Below, one piece after another: positions 1 through 8,640 of a stretch of DNA of 64,000 bases (its first letter is position 1; every line of letters begins with the position of its first letter). The DNA comes from Modestobacter muralis (GTDB lineage: Bacteria > Actinomycetota > Actinomycetes > Mycobacteriales > Geodermatophilaceae), in assembly GCF_010682105.1 (NCBI RefSeq), contig NZ_JAAGWH010000013.1, positions 557,628-621,627 of the forward strand, written 5' to 3'. The notes under the pieces are model-generated. The model ran no database searches. It was given only the letters and a program-made list of their open reading frames with translations, and was not told where the DNA came from. The translations under genes and the position numbers were made by a program.

Positions 1-138
1 CGGTTGCTGGACACCGTCGTGAGCCGCAACGGCGACGGCCGCGAGGACGACATCGCCCTGCTGGCGGTGCGCTGCCACCCCGCCGACCCGGCCCGCCCGG
101 TCGAGGTGGGGACGCGCGGCCTGCCGGCGCTCGGCTGA
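1..138 (+). CDS. SpoIIE/PP2C-type serine phosphatase, C-terminal fragment
   Basis: Only the last 45 codons lie in the window; the gene starts upstream. The frame reads into the DDIALLAVR motif, the metal-binding tail of SpoIIE-like PP2C phosphatases, and then a short tail ending in TGA at 136-138. The same ending is seen in the complete phosphatases at 12353-14590 and 50400-52151. By family knowledge such enzymes dephosphorylate STAS anti-anti-sigma factors. Input domains cannot be seen. Confidence 0.75.
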   Translation, partial: RLLDTVVSRNGDGREDDIALLAVRCHPADPARPVEVGTRGLPALG

Positions 139-152
139 GGCCCGCCGTCGGT

Positions 153-1373
153 GTGTGCTCTGCTGTGCCGGAGATGACGCCGACCGTGAGCTCCCGGGAG
201 CGCTGGGACGTCGTCGTCGCCGGGGCCGGACCGGCCGGGCTCGCGGTCGCCGCCGCGTGCGCGACCCGCGGGCTGCGGGTGGCGCTGGTCGCCCCGCACC
301 TGCGGCCCTGGCACCAGACCTACTGCCTGTGGGCCGACGAGCTCGACGCGGCGGCCACGGCCCTGCGCGGTCCCGCGGGCGGCCCCGCCCTCGGCGTCCG
401 CTACCCGGAGACGGTCGTGCGCACCAGCTCCGGGCAGCGGAGCCTCGGCCGCGGGTACGCCCGGCTGCACAACGACGTCGTCCACGGCCTGCTGCTCGAC
501 CAGTTCGCCACCGGCGGCGGGGTGTCCCTGCCCGGCACGGTCACCTCGGTCACCGAGGACGCCGTCGGTCAGCAGGTGACGCTGACCGACGGGACGGCGC
601 TCACCGCCGGGCTGGTCGTGGACGCCCGGGGCGGCGGACCGGGCAGCGCCCAGCAGCGGGCCTGGGGCGAGCGGGTCACCGGCGACGTCGGGGCGCTCGT
701 CCCGTCCGGCAGCGCCCTGTTCATGGACTGGGTCACGCTGCGGGACCCCGCCACGCCGCAGCCGCCGGTCTTCCTCTACGGGATGGCCCTGGACGACGGC
801 ACCACCCTTCTGGAGGCCACGTCGCTCGCGGCCCGGCCGCCGGTGCCGCTGCCGCACCTGCGCGACCGGCTGCACCGGCTGATGGCCGAGGCCGGGCTGC
901 GCACCGCCGAGGACCCGGAGCGGGTGGCGATCCCCCTGGACGCCGCGGTCCGGCGCGGCGCCGGCGTCCCGGTGGGGGCCGCCGCCGGCCTCGTGCACCC
1001 GGCGACCGGCTACAGCGTGGCGACCTCGCTGCGCACGGGGAGTGTCGTCGCCGACGCGGTGCAGGCCGGGGCCGACGCCGCCGCGGTGCGCGCGCTGGTG
1101 CGCGGGGCTCGCCGGCGGGCGACCCTCGGGCTGTTCGCGCTGGGCCGGGAGGTGCTGCTCGGCCTGGACGAGGAGCAGACCGACACCTTCTTCTCGACCT
1201 TCTTCACCCTGCCGCCGTCGGCGTGGAACGCCTACCTCGACACCGGCTCCCCGCCGTCCGCGGTCGCGGCCACGATGTGGCGGGTCGCCCGGGCGCTCCC
1301 ACCGGCGGGCCGCCGCTCCCTCGCCACCGGGGTGGTCCGCGCCGCCCGACCCCGACGTGCCGGCGGTACTTGA
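153..1373 (+). CDS. Lycopene cyclase family flavoprotein
   Basis: A 406-codon frame close to the usual length of CrtY/CrtL lycopene cyclases, which cyclise the ends of lycopene in carotenoid synthesis. An N-terminal dinucleotide-binding motif (VVAGAGPAGLAV, about residue 21) is followed by YCLWADEL, which resembles the family's conserved W-x-D-E block, and by HPATGYSVA near residue 280, the signature typical of this family. It lacks membrane-spanning stretches, as expected for a membrane-associated enzyme. The start is uncertain: GTG at 153 or ATG at 174, the latter preceded by GGAG with almost no spacing. No other carotenoid genes are in the window. A related FAD-dependent reductase is a less likely alternative. 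Confidence 0.8.
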   Translation: MCSAVPEMTPTVSSRERWDVVVAGAGPAGLAVAAACATRGLRVALVAPHLRPWHQTYCLWADELDAAATALRGPAGGPALGVRYPETVVRTSSGQRSLGRGYARLHNDVVHGLLLDQFATGGGVSLPGTVTSVTEDAVGQQVTLTDGTALTAGLVVDARGGGPGSAQQRAWGERVTGDVGALVPSGSALFMDWVTLRDPATPQPPVFLYGMALDDGTTLLEATSLAARPPVPLPHLRDRLHRLMAEAGLRTAEDPERVAIPLDAAVRRGAGVPVGAAAGLVHPATGYSVATSLRTGSVVADAVQAGADAAAVRALVRGARRRATLGLFALGREVLLGLDEEQTDTFFSTFFTLPPSAWNAYLDTGSPPSAVAATMWRVARALPPAGRRSLATGVVRAARPRRAGGT

Positions 1374-1382
1374 AGTCTCAAG
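1369..1382. promoter_or_regulatory. Inverted repeat CTTGA-N4-TCAAG, candidate operator for the VOC gene
   Basis: A perfect 5-bp inverted repeat with a 4-bp centre overlaps the stop codon of the lycopene cyclase gene and lies 47 nt before the VOC start. Its size and AT-rich arms stand out from the surrounding DNA and resemble a MarR- or PadR-type operator. No regulator gene is adjacent, so the function is inferred. Confidence 0.35.
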
Positions 1383-1428
1383 CACTGAGGCGCAGACTGG
1401 AGTCCTACCGACCATCAGGAGCCCCGCC

Positions 1429-1941
1429 GTGCCCGTCCAGCGCCTCAACCACGCCGTCCTCTTCGTCCGCGACGTCGACCGCAGCGCCGCCTTCTACCGC
1501 GACGTCCTCGGCTTCCGGGTGAAGGTCGAGATGCCCGGCCGAGCGGTGTTCCTGCAGGCCGAGGGGTCGACCAACGACCACGACCTGGGCCTGTTCGCGG
1601 TGGGCGCGCAGGCCGGCGCGTCCGGCGCCGGGCGCAGCACCGTCGGGCTCTACCACCTTGCCTGGGAGGTCGACACCCTCGCCGAGCTCGCCCGGATCCG
1701 CGGGGTGCTGGCCGACGCCGGTGCCCTGACCGGGGCCTCGGACCACGCCACCACCAAGGCGCTCTACGCCCAGGACCCCGACGGCATCGAGTTCGAGGTC
1801 TCCTGGCTGCTGCCGGCCGACCTGATCACCCCTGAGATCGAGGCCCAGGGCGCCACCACCCGGGCGCTGGACCTGGCCGGCGAGATCGCCCGCTACGGCG
1901 CCGACACCCGCGGCGGCGTCGGGGTCAGCGTCCCCGTCTGA
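1429..1941 (+). CDS. VOC family (glyoxalase/extradiol dioxygenase-like) protein
   Basis: A 170-residue protein with two beta-alpha-beta-beta-beta modules. The first opens with LNHAVLFVRDVDRSAAFYRD, the classic start of a VOC metal-binding domain, with His8 as a likely ligand. The second contains LYHLAWEV and ends YAQDPDGIEFEVSW, where His and the final Glu complete the usual ligand set. The GTG start is chosen because AGGAG ends 7 nt before it. The ring-cleaving dioxygenase or glyoxalase substrate cannot be assigned. The palindrome upstream suggests dedicated control. Confidence 0.85.
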   Translation: MPVQRLNHAVLFVRDVDRSAAFYRDVLGFRVKVEMPGRAVFLQAEGSTNDHDLGLFAVGAQAGASGAGRSTVGLYHLAWEVDTLAELARIRGVLADAGALTGASDHATTKALYAQDPDGIEFEVSWLLPADLITPEIEAQGATTRALDLAGEIARYGADTRGGVGVSVPV

Positions 1942-1948
1942 CCCCGAC

Positions 1949-2003
1949 GAGATCTGCGATCTCGGGCCGTCCCGGCCCGGGAAGCCACGAGATCGCAGAT
2001 CTC
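1949..2003. repeat. 55-bp palindromic repeat, copy 1
   Basis: A 16-bp arm GAGATCTGCGATCTCG at 1949-1964 is matched by its exact reverse complement at 1988-2003, separated by 23 bp. Each arm is itself a near-palindrome (GAGATC-TGC-GATCTC). A second copy of the whole unit lies at 2097-2151. It follows the VOC stop codon by 7 bp, so it could act as a terminator hairpin, but the duplication points to a REP-like intergenic element. Confidence 0.8.
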
Positions 2004-2096
2004 ATGCACGGGCGTCTGGCCGGGCCTGCGGACGTCGTCCGGCTGGGCCACGCGCCGTCCGGCTGCGTCCGCGGACGTCGTCCTGCCGGGCCCGGC

Positions 2097-2151
2097 GAGA
2101 TCTGCGATCTCGGGCCATCCCGGCCCGGGTAGCCACGAGATCGCAGATCTC
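2097..2151. repeat. 55-bp palindromic repeat, copy 2
   Basis: Both 16-bp arms (2097-2112 and 2136-2151) are identical to copy 1. The 23-bp centre differs at only two positions by eye (gccgtcc to gccatcc, gggaagcc to gggtagcc). The 93 bp between the copies is made of GTCCGGCTG-like words and carries no open frame. The gap 1942-2267 holds only this pair and the hairpin at 2198-2263. Confidence 0.8.
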
Positions 2152-2197
2152 ACGGACGGCGTCCGGCTGGGCCGGCGGACGTCGTCCGGCCGGGCTC

Positions 2198-2263
2198 GAG
2201 TGGGCAGTCGTGGTCGCCGACACGGGGCGGCGTGCCGTCCGGGGCGACCGTGACTGCCCACTC
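2198..2263. terminator. Hairpin between the VOC gene and the thioesterase gene
   Basis: GAGTGGGCAGTC at 2198-2209 is mirrored by GACTGCCCACTC at 2252-2263. The pairing continues inward (tggtcgcc against ggcgacc) with two mismatches. It lies just 3' of the convergent thioesterase gene and probably serves as a terminator for it, although no T-run follows. Confidence 0.5.
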
Positions 2264-2267
2264 GGCG

Positions 2268-2756
2268 TCAGGCGGACGGGCGGAGCAGCAGGATGCTGCT
2301 GACGGCGGTGGCGAGCAGCCGGTCGGCGTCGTCGACCAGCCGGGCCTCGGCCAGCGCCGTCCGGCTGCCCAGGTGGGTGACGGTGCCGGTGCAGCGCACC
2401 CGGCCGGTGTCGACGGTGATCGGGCGGAGGAACTTCACCGTCAGGTCCAGGCTGGTGTAGCCCACGCCGGCGGGCAGCATCGAGTGCACGGCGCAGCCGG
2501 TCGCGGAGTCGAGCAGGGTCGCGTAGACGCCGCCGTGCACCGAGCCGATCGGGTTGTAGTGGAACTCCGCGGGCTGGAGGGCGAAGACGATCCGGCCCTC
2601 CTCGACCGACTCCAGCTCGAAGCCGAGCGTGGCGATCACCGGCGGGGCGGGCAGCTCGCCGGCCGCCATCGCCCGCAGCACCTCGATCCCCGAGGACGTG
2701 CGGGCGGCGGTGGCCGAGGCCATCGGGTCGCCCCAGGAGTAGGTCCGTTCGCGCAT
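2268..2756 (-). CDS. PaaI/hotdog-fold thioesterase
   Basis: A 162-residue protein of the acyl-CoA thioesterase PaaI/YdiI group. The diagnostic stretch NPIGSVHGGVYATLLDSATG (around residue 75) holds the HGG and D-S-A-x-G residues that form the active-site helix. The rest follows the single-hotdog pattern (SLDLTVKFLRPI, ALAEARLVD). The family hydrolyses CoA thioesters in the cytoplasm; the natural substrate is not evident. The ATG at 2756 is used; GTG at 2771 in the same frame would add five residues, and neither has a clear ribosome-binding site. It stands alone between two hairpin regions. Confidence 0.85.
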   Translation of the reverse strand: MRERTYSWGDPMASATAARTSSGIEVLRAMAAGELPAPPVIATLGFELESVEEGRIVFALQPAEFHYNPIGSVHGGVYATLLDSATGCAVHSMLPAGVGYTSLDLTVKFLRPITVDTGRVRCTGTVTHLGSRTALAEARLVDDADRLLATAVSSILLLRPSA

Positions 2757-2788
2757 CGGTTCACTGCTCACCCGGCGGACCGTATCCC

Positions 2789-2847
2789 GGCCCCGCTGCA
2801 GGGGCCCGCCACGAGCGTGCGAGTGGTGGGGGGCAGGGGGGTCCTTC
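2789..2847 (-). repeat. AAGGACC hairpin element, downstream of EIIA
   Basis: Read on the minus strand, this element begins GAAGGACCCC 1 nt after the EIIA stop and ends GGGGCC. The outer stem CCCCcCTGC pairs with GCAGcGGGG, with one internal mismatch. It belongs to the family also found at 16677, 16732, 19660, 29999, 54839 and 62958, and probably ends the EIIB-EIIA transcript. Confidence 0.7.
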
Positions 2848-2848
2848 G

Positions 2849-3316
2849 TCAGGCTCCGGCGGGCCAGCGGAACAGCTCGTCGCCGGCGGCCACGGACGCG
2901 CCTGCGGTGACCGGCGGCATGGTGTCGGCGGCGGCGTCCATCACCACGACCGGGCTCACCGGCGACATGCCGGCAGCGCGCACCGCGGCGACGTCCACGG
3001 TGACCACCCGGTCGCCGACGGAGACCTCGTCGCCCTCGGTCACGTGCAGCGTGAACGGGGCGCCGTCCAGCCGCACCGTGTCGATGCCGACGTGGACGAG
3101 CACGCCGCGGCCCTCCGGGGTGAGCACGATGAACGCGTGCGGGTGCACCTTGAGCAGCCGACCGCTCACCGGGGCCACGACGTCGACCAGCCCGGCGTCC
3201 GCGGCCGGGGCGATGCCGACGCCGGCGCCCACCATCGAGGCGGCGAAGACCGGGTCGGGCACCTCGGTGATCGGCAGCACGGTCCCCGGCAGCGGGGCGG
3301 TGACGACCAGGGTCAC
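2849..3316 (-). CDS. crr: PTS glucose/GlcNAc-type EIIA component
   Basis: A 155-residue single-domain EIIA of the glucose superfamily. It contains VHVGIDTVRLDG, where the His is the phosphorylation site that takes phosphate from HPr. An earlier HPHAF stretch gives the second conserved His of this domain. The GTG start overlaps the EIIB stop in a GTGA junction, so the two are translationally coupled. In Streptomyces the comparable set is Crr, NagF and NagE2 for N-acetylglucosamine. The PTS general proteins EI and HPr are not in this window. A terminator-like repeat follows directly. Confidence 0.9.
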   Translation of the reverse strand: MTLVVTAPLPGTVLPITEVPDPVFAASMVGAGVGIAPAADAGLVDVVAPVSGRLLKVHPHAFIVLTPEGRGVLVHVGIDTVRLDGAPFTLHVTEGDEVSVGDRVVTVDVAAVRAAGMSPVSPVVVMDAAADTMPPVTAGASVAAGDELFRWPAGA

Positions 3317-3543
3317 AGCAGGTCGTTGACGTCGTCGGCCAGCGAGTCCGCCTCGGGGCCGACGACGACCTGGACGATCCGCCCGGCCACCAGCACGCCG
3401 TGCGCGCCGGCCCGCTTGAGCGCGGCCTGGTCGACCAGGGACGGGTCCTTGACCTCGGTCCGCAGCCGGGTGATGCAACCCTCGACGTCGTCGATGTTGG
3501 CGGCGCCGCCCAGTCCGGCGACGATCTGCTCGGCCTTGTCCAT
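3313..3543 (-). CDS. PTS EIIB component, glucose/GlcNAc type
   Basis: A 76-residue free-standing EIIB domain. VEGCITRLRTEVKD carries the Cys that receives phosphate from EIIA. The length and sequence match the short NagF-type EIIB proteins of actinobacteria, which work with a separate EIIC. GGGAGGAG lies 7 nt before the ATG. It is the first gene of a two-gene operon with EIIA (4-bp overlap) and is divergent from the EIIC-nagA-nagB operon, with the shared gap carrying the candidate operator at 3669-3684. Confidence 0.9.
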   Translation of the reverse strand: MDKAEQIVAGLGGAANIDDVEGCITRLRTEVKDPSLVDQAALKRAGAHGVLVAGRIVQVVVGPEADSLADDVNDLL

Positions 3544-3629
3544 GGAGCACTCCTCCCGGCGGCCCGGGGGCCGCGGTCACGTCGTGAAGTCGTACAGGTA
3601 ACGGCATCGGACCGGCGGCGTCCAGGGTG

Positions 3630-3659
3630 TTGACAGGCGACGGGCGCGCCCACCATCCT
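3630..3659 (+). promoter_or_regulatory. Candidate promoter of the EIIC-nag operon
   Basis: TTGACA at 3630-3635 is followed after 18 bp by CATCCT at 3654-3659. The dre-like operator would then lie just downstream of the start point, fitting repression. The -10 match is weak, so this is tentative. Confidence 0.4.
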
Positions 3660-3668
3660 CCCGGATCA

Positions 3669-3684
3669 ACTGGTCATGACCGGA
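3669..3684. promoter_or_regulatory. DasR-like (dre) operator between the EIIB and EIIC genes
   Basis: ACTGGTCATGACCGGA matches the dre consensus known from Streptomyces DasR (ACTGGTCTAGACCAGT) in the ACTGGTC and GACC parts. It sits in the divergent gap of the PTS genes, and a DasR-like GntR regulator is encoded at the end of the same cluster (7091-7828). Binding is inferred. Confidence 0.65.
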
Positions 3685-3778
3685 CGGTACCGGTTGGTCG
3701 ACGTCCGAGGGAATGGCCGGCGAACAGCTCGGCAGTCCGTGTCGTCCCGTCCCGCGCACCCACCCGAGGAGAGCTCCC

Positions 3779-5079
<1,301 letters not shown>

Positions 5080-5083
<4 letters not shown>

Positions 5084-6255
5084 CCGACCGGCCCGGCCCC
5101 GTCCTGCGGGGCCGGCTGGTCACCGGCGGCTCGGTCACCGACGACGGCATCGTCGCCGTCGTCGGTGACCGGGTCTCCTACGCCGGCCCGGCGGCGGGCT
5201 GGGACGGCGAACCGCCCCCGCCCGCCCCTGACCGGCTGCTGCTGCCCGGCCTGGTCGACCTGCACTGCCACGGCGCGGCCGGCGCCGGGTTCCCCGACGA
5301 CGACGTCGACGGGGTGCGGGCCGCCACCGCCCACCACCGCGCGCACGGGACGACGACGCTGGTCGCCAGCCTGGTCTCCGCCCCCGCCGCGGTGCTGCGC
5401 GAGCGGCTGGCGCTGCTGGCCCCGCTGGTGCACGCCGGTGAGCTGGCCGGGGTGCACCTGGAGGGGCCGTTCCTGTCCGTCGCCCGCTGCGGCGCGCAGG
5501 ACCCGGCCGCGCTGCTCCCCGGCGACCCGGACCTGCTGCGGGCGCTGCTGGCCACCGGGGTGGTCGTCTCGGTGACGCTGGCGCCGGAGACCGCGCGGGC
5601 GGCCGAGCTGGTCGCCGTCCTGCGGGAGCACGGGGTGCTGCCCAGCTTCGGGCACACCGACGCCTCCGCCGGGGTCACCACCGCGGCGGTCCGGGCGGCG
5701 GCCGCGACCGGCCGGCTCTCGGCGACCCACCTGTTCAACGGGATGCCGCCGATGCTGTCCCGCGCCCCCGGCCCGGTCGCGGCCTGCCTGGCCGCCGCGG
5801 CCCGCGGCGAGCTCGTGGTCGAACTGGTCGCCGACGGCGTGCACCTGGCCCCGGAGACGGTGGCCGCCGTGTTCGACCTGGTCGGCCCGGCGCAGGTCGC
5901 CCTGGTCAGCGACGCGATGGCCGCAACCGGCATGCCCGACGGCGCCTACCGGCTGGGTGCGCTGTCGGTCGAGGTCGCCGGGGGAGTGGCCCGGCTGGCC
6001 GGCGGCGAGGGCCCCGGTGCCATCGCCGGCGGGACGGCGCGGTTGGTCGACGTCGTCCGCAGCACCGTCGCCGCGGGCGTGCCGCTGGCCGACGCCGTCC
6101 TGGCCGCGACCGCGACCCCCGCCGGGCTGCTGGGGCACGACGACGTGGGCCGCCTGGCCTCCGGTGCCCGCGCCGACGTGCTGGTCACCGACCCCGACCT
6201 GAACCCCACCGCCGTCCTCCGGGCCGGTGCGTGGGTGCACCGAGAGGAGAGCTGA
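5080..6255 (+). CDS. nagA: N-acetylglucosamine-6-phosphate deacetylase
   Basis: A 391-residue amidohydrolase. Metal-site motifs are visible: LVDLHCHGAAG near residue 60, HLEGPFLS (Glu ligand), FGHTDAS, THLFNGM and LVSDAM (catalytic Asp). It removes acetate from GlcNAc-6-phosphate made by the PTS. The frame has no ATG, GTG or TTG near the expected N-terminus. A CTG at 5080 that overlaps the EIIC stop in CTGA, with AGGA 7 nt upstream, gives the expected N-terminus (TDRPGPVLRGRLVTGG). It is therefore annotated with a CTG start. The stop is 2 nt before the nagB start. Confidence 0.9.
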
Positions 6256-6257
6256 CC

Positions 6258-7055
6258 GTGGAGGTCGTCCTGCTGCCCACGCCCGAGGACTGCGGGCGGG
6301 TGGTCGCCGACGCCGTCGTCGGGTCGGTGCTGCCCGCGCTGGCCCGGGGCGGACCGGTCGTGCTGGGCCTGGCGACCGGGTCCTCGCCGCTGCTGGCCTA
6401 CCGCGAGCTGCTGCGCCGGCACCGCGAGGAGGGGCTGGACCTCACCGGCGTCCAGGCGTTCCTGCTCGACGAGTACGTCGGCCTGCCCGCGGGGCACCCG
6501 GAGTCCTACCGGGAGGTCATCCGCCGCGAGCTCACCGACGCCCTGGGTCTGGACCCCGCGGTGGTGCACGGCCCGGACGGCGCCGCGGCCGACCCGCTGC
6601 AGGCCGCGCGGGACTACGAGCAGCAGCTGCTGGCCGCCGGCCCGGTCGTCGTCCAGGTGCTCGGCATCGGCAGCAACGGGCACGTGGGCTTCAACGAGCC
6701 CGGCTCCTCGCTGGCCAGCCGAACCCGGGTGAAGACGCTGACCGAGCAGACCCGCGCCGACAACGCGCGGTTCTTCGGCGGGGACGTCGAGGCCGTGCCC
6801 CGGCACGTGATCACCCAGGGGCTGGGCACGATCCTGGGCGCGGAGCACCTGGTGCTGGTGGCGACCGGGGAGGGCAAGGCCGCGGCGGTCGCCGCGGCCG
6901 TGGAGGGTCCGCTGACCGCGTCCTGCCCGGGGTCGGTGCTGCAGCTGCACCCGCACGTGACCCTGGTGGTCGACGAGGCGGCCGGCAACCGGCTGGAACG
7001 CGCCGACCACCACCGCTACGTGCTCGCCCACAAGCTGGCCTCCCAGGGGTGGTGA
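6258..7055 (+). CDS. nagB: Glucosamine-6-phosphate deaminase
   Basis: A 265-residue member of the NagB/6-phosphogluconolactonase family that converts glucosamine-6-phosphate to fructose-6-phosphate and ammonia. Signature motifs: LDEYVGLPAGHPESYR (catalytic Asp region), GIGSNGHVGFNEPGSS (substrate loop with the active His) and an N-terminal ATGSSPLLAY phosphate loop. The family usually has GxDGH; here Asn replaces that Asp. GTG at 6258 is chosen because GAGAGGAG ends 8 nt upstream; an earlier in-frame GTG at 6231 lies inside nagA. It follows nagA by 2 nt. Confidence 0.9.
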   Translation: MEVVLLPTPEDCGRVVADAVVGSVLPALARGGPVVLGLATGSSPLLAYRELLRRHREEGLDLTGVQAFLLDEYVGLPAGHPESYREVIRRELTDALGLDPAVVHGPDGAAADPLQAARDYEQQLLAAGPVVVQVLGIGSNGHVGFNEPGSSLASRTRVKTLTEQTRADNARFFGGDVEAVPRHVITQGLGTILGAEHLVLVATGEGKAAAVAAAVEGPLTASCPGSVLQLHPHVTLVVDEAAGNRLERADHHRYVLAHKLASQGW

Positions 7056-7090
7056 GCGCAGCGGCGTGGGGAGCCGGTCGCACTGGCACC

Positions 7091-7828
7091 ATGACGGCCG
7101 TGTCCGAACCCCTCATCGTCGACGGGGTGGTGCCCAAGCACGAGCAGCTGCGGGGCCGGCTGACCGAGCTGGCGGCGCGGCTGCCCGCCGGGTCGCCGCT
7201 GCCGGGGGAGCGCCAGCTCTGCGTTGAGCACGGGGTCAGCCGGATCACCGTGCGCGAGGCGATCGGGCAGCTGGTCAGCGAGGGCGTGCTGGTGCGGGTG
7301 CGCGGCAAGGGGACCTTCGTCGCTGAGCGGGCCGCCCGCTCGCAGCTGCACCTGGCGTCCTTCACCCAGGACATGCGCCGGCTGGGGCTGCGCCCGAGCA
7401 CCGTCGTCCTCGACGTCGCCCGGCTCACCCCGCCGCCGGCGACCCGGCGCGCGCTGCAGCTGCCGGCCGGTGCCCAGGCCTGGCACGTGCGCCGGCTCCG
7501 GCTGGCCGACGAGCAGCCGATGTCGATCGACGACGCCTGGTACGACGCGCGGGTGCTGCCCGACCTGGACCGGCAGGACCTCACCGGTTCGCTCTACACG
7601 CTGCTGGCCGAGACCTACGGCTGCACGATCGACCGGGCCGAGCAGACGGTGCGGGCCACCGACGCCGACCGGGAACGCGCGGTGCTGCTGGGGATGTCCA
7701 CCGGCCGGCCGGTGCTGGTCTTCGACCGGGTCTCCTACAGCGGCAGCCGCCCGGTCGAGCACGCCGAGACGACCTACCGCGGTGACCGGTACGAGGTCCA
7801 GATGACCGTGGGGCTCGGCGACGGCTGA
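7091..7828 (+). CDS. GntR/HutC-family regulator, DasR/NagR-like
   Basis: A 245-residue regulator. The N-terminal winged helix (residues 15-80: LPGERQLCVEHGVSRITVRE, then GVLVRVRGKGTFVA) is followed by a UTRA effector domain (TGSLYTLLAETYG, DRVSYSGSRPVEHAETTYRGDRYE). UTRA proteins such as DasR and NagR bind glucosamine-6-phosphate or GlcNAc-6-phosphate. Its place as the last gene of the nag cluster and the dre-like site at 3669-3684 make it the probable repressor of this cluster. ATG at 7091 is used; GTG at 7100 is possible. It ends just before a strong hairpin. Confidence 0.88.
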   Translation: MTAVSEPLIVDGVVPKHEQLRGRLTELAARLPAGSPLPGERQLCVEHGVSRITVREAIGQLVSEGVLVRVRGKGTFVAERAARSQLHLASFTQDMRRLGLRPSTVVLDVARLTPPPATRRALQLPAGAQAWHVRRLRLADEQPMSIDDAWYDARVLPDLDRQDLTGSLYTLLAETYGCTIDRAEQTVRATDADRERAVLLGMSTGRPVLVFDRVSYSGSRPVEHAETTYRGDRYEVQMTVGLGDG

Positions 7829-7834
7829 CCCCGC

Positions 7835-7880
7835 TCATGGAGTCCCAGCGCGTCACGAACCGAGCGCTGGGACTCCATGA
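7835..7880. terminator. Bidirectional hairpin between the GntR gene and the azoreductase
   Basis: The 17-bp arm TCATGGAGTCCCAGCGC at 7835-7851 is perfectly repeated in reverse complement at 7864-7880, with a 12-nt loop. It fills the gap between convergent genes and lies 6 nt after one stop and 2 nt from the other. No T-run is present. Confidence 0.75.
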
Positions 7881-7882
7881 CG

Positions 7883-8536
7883 TCAGGCGGCGGCGCGGGC
7901 GCTGGTGAGCAGGCGGCCGTGCTCGGCGGCCTCGCGCTCGGCGGTCTCCTTGAGCTCGGCGGCCATCTCGGTGAAGGAGTCCAGCGCCGGGTTGACCCCG
8001 ACCAGGGTGAAGTCCCGCTCGACGACGCGCAGGTCCATGCCCCAGACGTCCTCGAGGATGCGGCGCATCCAGCTGGTGGCGTGGTCCCAGCCCTCGCGCG
8101 GGGTGCCGGCGCTGTAGTTGCCGCCGCGCACGGTGACCAGCACCGCGGGCTTGCCGATCGTCGGGGCCTCGGCGTGCGGGCCGAAGCGCGGGTCGGTGAT
8201 GACCATGTCGACGTAGGTCTTCACGTGCTGCGAGACGCCGAAGTTGTACAGCGGGACGGCGAACAGCAGCGCCTCGGCGTCGGCCAGCTCGTCGGCGAGC
8301 GTCGCGGCGAGGGCGGCGGCCTCGGTCTGGGCGGGCGTGCGCTGGTCGGCGGGCAGGTACGACCCGCTGACGGCGTCGGCCCAGGCGGTGGCCGGGAGCG
8401 GCTCGGTGCCGACGTGCCGGCGGGTGACCGGGGCGTCGGGGTTCTCGGCCCGCCACTCGCGCTCGACGATGTCCGCGATCGCGCGGCTGGCCGACCCCTC
8501 GACCCGGATGCTGCCGTCCAGACGGAACAAGGACAT
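7883..8536 (-). CDS. FMN-dependent NADH-azoreductase / quinone reductase
   Basis: A 217-residue flavodoxin-fold protein of the AzoR type. The FMN phosphate loop is at the start (DGSIRVEGSASRAIAD). FAVPLYNFGVSQHVKTYVD near residue 90 and VTVRGGNYSAGTPREGWDH near residue 135 are the conserved flavin-contact blocks. Such enzymes reduce azo dyes and quinones by two-electron transfer using NAD(P)H. The gene is divergent from an HxlR regulator, the usual arrangement for quinone- or aldehyde-induced azoreductases, and the gap holds repeated operator-like words. The ATG at 8536 is preceded by GGGGAGTC. Confidence 0.85.
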   Translation of the reverse strand: MSLFRLDGSIRVEGSASRAIADIVEREWRAENPDAPVTRRHVGTEPLPATAWADAVSGSYLPADQRTPAQTEAAALAATLADELADAEALLFAVPLYNFGVSQHVKTYVDMVITDPRFGPHAEAPTIGKPAVLVTVRGGNYSAGTPREGWDHATSWMRRILEDVWGMDLRVVERDFTLVGVNPALDSFTEMAAELKETAEREAAEHGRLLTSARAAA

Positions 8537-8551
8537 GATGACTCCCCGATT

Positions 8552-8604
8552 GCTAGTCGCTAGTCGTTTACTAGCACTTCGGGAAAGCTAGCACTTCGGG
8601 AAGC
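8552..8604. promoter_or_regulatory. Operator array between azoreductase and HxlR gene
   Basis: CTAGT-CGTTT-ACTAG forms an inverted repeat at 8560-8574, preceded by another GCTAGTCG word at 8552. A 17-bp unit CTAGCACTTCGGGAA(A/G)(G/C) then occurs twice in tandem (8571-8587, 8588-8604), and GAAGTGC follows as a partial mirror. This is the likely HxlR binding region controlling both divergent genes. Confidence 0.65.
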
Positions 8605-8628
8605 GAAGTGCACGGGGTCGCCACGCCG

Positions 8629-8634
8629 TACGAT
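8629..8634 (+). promoter_or_regulatory. -10 box of a leaderless HxlR gene
   Basis: TACGAT is followed by exactly 6 nt and then the GTG at 8641. This is the TAnnnT-N6-start spacing seen at many genes in this window, implying a transcript that starts at the start codon. Confidence 0.65.
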
Positions 8635-8640
8635 GGCGGG

